Shown here one piece after another: positions 57,761-64,000 of a stretch of 64,000 nucleotides of DNA. This DNA is from Ricinus communis (lineage: Eukaryota; Streptophyta; Magnoliopsida; Malpighiales; Euphorbiaceae), in NCBI RefSeq assembly GCF_019578655.1, contig NC_063258.1, forward strand, positions 11,474,802-11,538,801. Reading direction: 5' to 3'. The position numbers and the translations under genes are program-made. Positions within the stretch are counted from its first letter, which is position 1. The number at the start of each line of letters is the position of its first letter. Under the pieces are notes generated by a model. That model searched no databases, had not been told where the DNA came from, and saw only the letters and a program-made list of their open reading frames with translations.

Positions 57761-58920
57761 TTTGGTTTCGGAGATTTGGCTTCTAAATTAGGTTACGTAT
57801 CTTAATTTTTGCATATTCTTTTTGTTATCTTCTTTTGTCATTCTTCTCTATCCAAATTTTTTCCAAATTAAAAATAAGTCGGTTTCATTCTTGTGATATT
57901 ATTTTATTTTATGATTGTTTGTGATTAATTGTTCTAATCACATCTTTACTTGTTCCAAATTCTTTGATCAAGTGCCTTCGAAAAAAAAGAAGAAAAGGAA
58001 AAAGAGCCAAGAAAAAATCAAACAAAAAGAAACTAAAAGTTGTTGTCAATGGCTCTACGACCGATTCTGTTGGTTCTCGAAAAAAATAAAAAAAGATTTA
58101 TGCCTTTTATTTTCTTCATTTTGTTAAGCAGTTAGTCTTTTATTACCTTTGTTCTTGTGTCATTCATTGTGTATAGGCTTAATCTTATTCATTAAGTCTA
58201 GTTTAGTCTTCTTATTTTGGTTTCGTGTGTGTATTTTAAATCTAACTTATTGGTTTTGAATAGTTACAATTTTGATTGTTTGATAATTGATCGTTTAGCC
58301 TTTATAAGAACCAAGACTAGAGATTGTATGCTAAGCGGTAGTGGCGAGTTCACTTCAGAGGTAAAATCCTATTTAAATAAAACCACGAAGCGTGAGTGAT
58401 GCAACAAAGACAATAACTACAAAAGGTCCTTTAAGCTTTCGGGGAGGTCCAAATGACAAAATCCAAGTCCAAAAGGATGCGAAGCTTTGTTGGGCTTAAT
58501 TAAAGACATTTAGAGTGGTCAGCCACAGTAAGGATTAGCCCGAAGGTTTAGGATTGCGAAAGGGGCCAAAATCATCAATTTAGTGCAATAAGTTGGGTTG
58601 AACTCAAAGGTTCAATACAATTCATTTGAAGCCTTTTTATTTTCATTTTTATTTGGTTTTCTTAAGTTAAGATATGATTAGTTGTCATTTAGAGTTATGC
58701 AATGGATGCACATGATTAGTTATAATTTGGAGTTACAAAATAGATGCACATGATTAGTTGTCATTCGGGAGTTACAAAATGAGTGCAATCAATGTAAAAA
58801 CAACCACTTTTAATGAGTTTTAATGGTTGTTTAGAATTTAGGCTTAGGAAATTTAAATGTCTTGCCTATTTCATTCTAAACAACTTTTAACATTTAATGG
58901 TAGAACCACTTTTAACGAGG

Positions 58921-61436
58921 ATTCAAAATGACCACAGAAGAGAATGCGTAAGAAAGCATGAGTCCATGTGTGCTTCCTATAATTTTAGCGCCTAAGAAAG
59001 ATGGTTCATGGAGGATGTGTGTTGATTGTCGTGTCGTCGAAAATAATAGTAAAGTATCACCATCCTATACCTAGGCTAGATGACATGTCGGATAAATTGC
59101 ACGGTGCTTTTGTGTTTTCTAAAGTGGATTTAAAATATGGATATCATCAAATAAGAATGCGTGAGAGTGATGAATGGAAACTACTTTCAAAACAAAACAA
59201 AAATTATATTAGTGGTTAGTCATGCCGTTTGGTTTAACTAATGCTCAAGTACTTTTATGTGATTAATAAATCATGTTTTACTTTCATTGGAAAGTTTGTA
59301 GTGGTTTATTTTGATGATATTCTTATATATAGCAAATCTTTAGATGAGCATATAATACATAAAAGCTTGTTTTGACATGTTAAGGCGGAGACATTATATG
59401 CTAATCTTAAGAAATGCATTTTGTACTAATGAACTTACTTTTCTTGGATATATTGTTAATGACAAGGGTATTCATGCTTTGATGAAGAAAAGTAAAATTA
59501 ATTAGAGAGTGGTTGAAACTTACTAGTGTGCATGATATTAGGAGTTTTATAGTCTTGCTAGCTTTTATAGGAGATTCATTAAGGATTTCTTTACAATTGT
59601 TGCACCTTTAACTGAGCATTAAAAGAATATGGGTTTCAGTAGGAAAAGAACAAGATGATGCTTTTAACTTGTTAAAGATAAACTTAGTTTAGCACCTTTA
59701 CTTACTTTGCACGACTTTACTAAAACCTTTGAGGTTCAGTGTGATGCAAGTGGAAAGGTATTAGTGGAGTCTTGATGCAAGAAGGAAGACCAATTCGTTC
59801 TTTGGTGAGAAGCTAAGTGGAACAAGTGTAAACTATCCAACTTCTGACAAAGAGTTTTATGCTTTCATAAGAGTTTTAGAGACATGGCAGTACTATCTTT
59901 AGTATAAGGAATTCATTATACACACCGACCACAAATCTTTGAAATATCTCAAAGACAAGGGAAGCAAGCCGTAGGATGCTAAATGGATGGAGTTTACTGA
60001 ATCCTTTCCATACATCATCAAGTACAAACAAGGTAAAGAGAATGTCGTTGCCGATGCTCTATCTAGTGGGTGTGCTCTAATTTCTACAATTGATGCAAAA
60101 TTATTGGGTTTTGAGTTCATTGAGGAATTATATAATTTAGATTATGATTTTGCTCATGTATATAGGACATTTGAAAGAGGGGTTTGACAAGTTCTATAGA
60201 CATGATAATTTTCTTTTAAAGCAAACAAGTTATGCGTGCCTCAATCTTCTTTAAGGGAGTTGCTTAGGAAGGGAGGCATATGGTGGGGTTTGATGGGGCA
60301 TTTTGGTGTGAGAAAGACTTTAGGTGTTTTAAGTAATCATTTCTTTTGACAACAAATGAAAAGAGATGTTGAAAAAATATTTGAGAGATGCATCACTTGT
60401 AAATAAACTAAACTTAAAGTGATGCCTCATGGGTTGTATACTCCACTTTCCATATCTAATGAACCTTGGGTAGACATTTCTATGGACTTTATTTTAGGAT
60501 TACCTAGCTTAAAGGGAGGAAAGATTCTATTTTGTTGTTATTGATAGGTTTAGCAAAATGGCACGTTTCATTCTATGCCACGAGATAGATGATGCAACTC
60601 ATATTCGATGCATTACGTAAAGAAATTGTGAGATTGCATGGAGTTCCAAGTTAGTGATAGAGATGTCAAGTTCCTTAGCCACTTTTGGAAGGAACTTTGG
60701 AGCAAGTTAGGAACAAAGCTTCTATTCTCAACAACTTGGCATCCATAAATGGATGGACAAATAAAGGTGGTTAATAGGACTCTCTCACAACTATTAAGGG
60801 CAATAATTCAAAAAGATTTGAAGAATTAGGAAGAATGTTTTCCACATGTTGAGGTTTTATACAATAGGAGTATTCATACTATAATAAATTGTTCACCTTT
60901 TTAAATTATATATGGGATCAATCCATAACTCCTATGGATTCTTGCCATTATGCATTGATAAGGCTAATTTTGAAGGCAAGCAAAAGTTGAATTTGTTAAA
61001 AGCTTACATGAGAAGGTGCGTGCTCAAATAGAGAAAAAAAATCAATAATATGAAAAACAACACAATAAGGGGAGAAAGGAAGTTGTATTTGAGCAGGGTG
61101 ATTGGATTTGGGTGCATTTGAGGAAGGAAAGATTTCCAACCCAAAGGAAGTCTAAGTTAATGCCAAGAGGGGATGGGTCATTCCAAGTCCTTGAAAGAAT
61201 TAATGACAATGCCTATGTTTAGATTTGCCAAGTCAAGAGATGGCAATGTAAGCGCTTCTTTTAATGTTGCTGATCTTTCTTTATTTTATGTAGTTGATGA
61301 AGTTGATAATGAGGCGAATTCGAGGACGAATCCTTACAAGGAGACAGGGAATGATGCAACAAAGACAAGAACTACAAATGATCCTTTAAGCTTTCAAGGA
61401 GGTCCAATGACAAGATCCAAGTCCAAAAGGATGTAA
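58921..61436 (+). pseudogene. Element D Pol remnant, second copy
   Basis: The same RT, RNase H and integrase remnant as at 34801-37342, with the same four stops plus extra frame breaks from single-base indels. The integrase C-terminal part is interrupted near 61215, where the first copy is open. The integrase Glu-to-Lys change is present here as well. Nothing is gained relative to the first copy. Confidence 0.85.
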
Positions 61437-62213
61437 GAAGCTTTGTTGGCTTAATTAAAGACATTTGAGTGTTCAAACATAACAAGGCTCGACTTAAGGC
61501 TTAGGATTGCAAAAGGGACCAAAATTATCAATTTAATGCAATAAGTTTGGGCTCAAAGGTTCAATACAATTCATTTGAAGCCTTTTATGTTCATTTTATT
61601 AGGTTTTCTTAAGTTAGAGTGGAATTAGTTGTCATTTAGAGTTACACAATGGATGCACATGATTAGTTATAATTTTGAGTTATAAAATGGATGCACATGA
61701 TTAGTTGTCATTTGGGAGTTACAAAATGAGTGCAATCAATGTAAAACCAACCACTTTTAATAAGTTTTAATGGGGATTAAAGGCGAAAACATGGGGAGCT
61801 CAAAAGAAATCATTTAGGGTTCTTTATCTTATGTCGACTATAAATATCAAAGCCAAATTAATTTGTTATAATCAATTAACGAATGATAATCTTTATTTAC
61901 TTTTTGTGAGTGTTTTGATTAAGTTCTTGCATGAACTTTGAACTTATCAAACTATTTTTTTAGTTTGTGGCTTTCTCTAATCAAAATCCTCGTGTTTGAT
62001 TCTTAACTTATCAAATCATACTTGGTTTGTGTCGTTTGAAGTTGAATTTAAGTGCTAGTTTCATTATTGGAACTAGTTTCTCTAAATTCACTTGAGGAGA
62101 TCCCTTGGGTTTTGGGATCATCTTGATTGGAGGGTATCTTCTTTCATTCCATATGTATCATAACTCATTAGTTATTGGGATGTATGGTTGCTAAGATGAT
62201 GATTTCCTATCGA
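61352..62213 (+). repeat. 3' LTR of element D, second copy
   Basis: 862 bp counterpart of 37258-38122. Confidence 0.85.
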
Positions 62214-62297
62214 TGAGTCATATCCTTTAAGTGCAACAGAGAGACCGGTATTTGTTAGATTTCTTTGTTCCTTTTTGTGTTATTGTAGATTGTCAAG

Positions 62298-63255
62298 TGA
62301 TGAGGACCCATATAGCACAAATGGATCCTACTTGAACAAGGAATTCTAATTCAATAAGGAGCCCTAACGATATTAGGAGTTCAAGTGAAGATGGGAATCG
62401 ATTCAAATTTAGAGTCCTACTCCGATTAGGAATCCTACTCTAGCTAGGGGTCTTACTCCAACTAGGAATCCTAGTCCCACTAGGATTGTATACGAGCCAC
62501 TCAAATATGATGGACCAATAACTAGAGCTCACATGAAGAAGTTCAAGGATGCTTTAGGATTGTTCGTGAAGTAAGAGTTGAAGCTTGGGTCGGAGATCCA
62601 AAGTCCAAGTGAGATTTGGTTTAATTAAGAAAATGGGCCATAAGATACTCTTATCAACTTAATTCAATATATAGAGACATGAGCAAGTTAAACAGGCCCA
62701 ATATAAATAAGTCAAGCTAGTTAGAGTCAATAGTTAAGAATGAGCCGCTTATTACATGTTGCTTAAGCTCAAATGTCATATTTATTATATGGGCTAGGGT
62801 TGGACGAATTTGCTCATTTAAAGAAGTCTTTTAATAGTTAGGAGTCTTGTTTTAAGTTATCTTTTCAGTTTAGGAGTTCTATTCCTAGTTTTATTATTAT
62901 TTGCTTCCTTATCATTATAGAATTAGGTTCTTTTAAGGCCTATATAAGCTAGTACGAATTTCTATGTATAGGAGTTGTTGAATGTTGATGATTTTGGAGT
63001 TAATTCTCTTCTTTTGTTCTTTATGAACTTGGTGAATTCATCAAGTAAATGCTTGGTATTTTACAAACTTAGTTTAATCTAAAATTATATTTATGTTAAA
63101 ATAACCTTTAATTCTTTATAATTAAGGTTCTTAAGTACAAGTTATTTAAGGGTCTTGTTGGGAGTCGAGTTTCTTTGCTTGATTAGGTGAATGATCCTTG
63201 GTGAAGACATCAACATTGAATACAGGTTTGGTACAAGTTAGCCACGCTCGTATCA
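62298..63255 (+). repeat. 5' LTR of element C, second copy
   Basis: 958 bp counterpart of 38212-39173, with the same 'aggaatcctactc' tandem units near 62417-62475. Confidence 0.85.
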
Positions 63256-64000
63256 TTTGGTATTAGAGCTGACTCATCAATCAAGTACGTATCCTTTATT
63301 TTGTTAGTTGATTCATTTTCTTAGTGTAAAAAAACAAAACAATTATCAATCCATTATTTTCTTATTCTTTGTTATTCGTTTTCTTCTCTAGAGTAATTTT
63401 TTGTTCAATTGTGATTTTTTGCTATTTTTTAGAGCCAATTCATTTTATTCTTTTGTTTTAAGTGTTAAATACGTTCTTTATTCAACATAAATCAAATTTG
63501 TCCTTTTCGTTTAATTCGTTCATTAAACTTTGTTCTTTGTTCATTCATCTAATTCTTGTGTGTTTTATTGTGCTTAGACTTAATCTTGGTTATTAAGTCT
63601 AGTTTCGTCTCTTAGTTTGTGTTCTTGTGTATTCTAAATCTAATTCATTAGTTGTTGAGTCATTACAACTTTGGCTGTTTGGCATTTGATTATTTTAGCC
63701 TTTATAAGTGCCAAAGAGTATAGATTGAATGGTAAAATGCAAGTGGTGAGCTCATTAGTGGATAAAAGCCTAATTGAGTGAAACACGAGTGTAAATATCT
63801 TTACTTTGAGTGTTGAACACGTGAGATTGTGTGTGTGAGATGTTTTGTCAAGAGGAGTTTGCTAGAGGACATCGAGATTTTTATCAATCTTATGATATAT
63901 TGTGGGGATGAAAGAATGATGATTATTATGAAAGGTGTCGGCAAAATTCTTATAATCCTAAACCTAAGCCAAAGAAGATAGAAAGACAATCGTGTCAAGA
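62298..64000 (+). mobile_element. Element C, second copy, cut by the window end
   Basis: 5' LTR at 62298-63255, then the primer-site-like 'tggtattagagc' and internal sequence that stops at the base equivalent to 39925, before the main part of the C reading frame. Confidence 0.85.

Larger units (their letters stand above)
58397..62213 (+). mobile_element. Element D, second copy
   Basis: Counterpart of 34269-38122, preceded by the gtgag duplication (58392-58396). On the right the site reads 'cgatgag' instead of 'cagtgag'. It includes the same 5' LTR deletion, with the breakpoint at about 58826, and a 3' LTR starting at 61352. Confidence 0.88.
56829..64000 (+). repeat. Near-copy of 32677-39925 (satellite, B, D and C in order)
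   Basis: 7172 bp that follow 32677-39925 (7249 bp) base for base, with the same nested elements and the same target sites. Differences are mostly 1-3 base indels, often in homopolymers: six T become four near 59410, and five G become four near 60180. Some short garbled patches occur, such as 'agcagcgaag' near 57140. The net loss is 77 bp. Substitutions appear rare. This looks like the same locus read with a less accurate consensus, or a second haplotype, rather than an old duplication. Confidence 0.9.

Overview
This is plant (most likely eudicot) nuclear heterochromatin. It is AT-rich, I recognise no host gene, and nearly all of it is either tandem repeat or retrotransposon. The organism cannot be named from the sequence. 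The combination of a long-monomer tandem repeat with nested Ty3/gypsy, Athila-like and CACTA elements suggests a pericentromeric or similar repeat-rich location, which is an inference. Backbone: a tandem repeat with a monomer of about 1 kb (marker box 'gtcctcgtgcc' near 6547, 14519, 28494, 29461, 30476, 32149 and 48745) fills 1-915, 6228-6624, 12570-17602, 27066-32817, 46292-50868 and 55415-55735. Everything else was inserted into it. Layout: 916-6227 (+) and 6625-12569 (-) are two pol-less, Athila-like elements (family A) lying tail to tail. 16034-16768 is a solo LTR. 17603-27065 is a complete Tekay/Del-type chromovirus with 2.3-kb LTRs about 1% diverged, a 5-bp target duplication and a disabled gag-pol. 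32818-46291 is a Ty3/gypsy element (family B) carrying two younger insertions: D (34269-38122, 5' half deleted) and C (38212-41211, a 3-kb non-autonomous element with one main reading frame). 46916-48396 is an inverted block holding an LTR of family E and a reversed satellite monomer. 50869 to about 55105 is the 5' end and decayed TNP2 transposase of a CACTA DNA transposon. 56329-56828 is a run of exactly 500 N. Everything after it (56829-64000) is a near-copy of 32677-39925 that differs mainly by small indels, so it is probably an assembly artefact or a poorly polished second allele. How the parts work together: the autonomous families (Tekay, B, D) once coded for Gag, protease, reverse transcriptase/RNase H and integrase. 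All are now broken, largely by stop codons and active-site changes that look like G-to-A or C-to-T transitions. A and C carry only part of the machinery and must have relied on proteins made elsewhere. Families B, C and E encode a C-terminal Pol tail inside the LTR itself, with repeated T-R-N-P units in E, C and (weakly) B, and a basic GP(M/I)TR-type motif in B and C; D shares the basic motif. That tail is the most unusual coding feature seen here.
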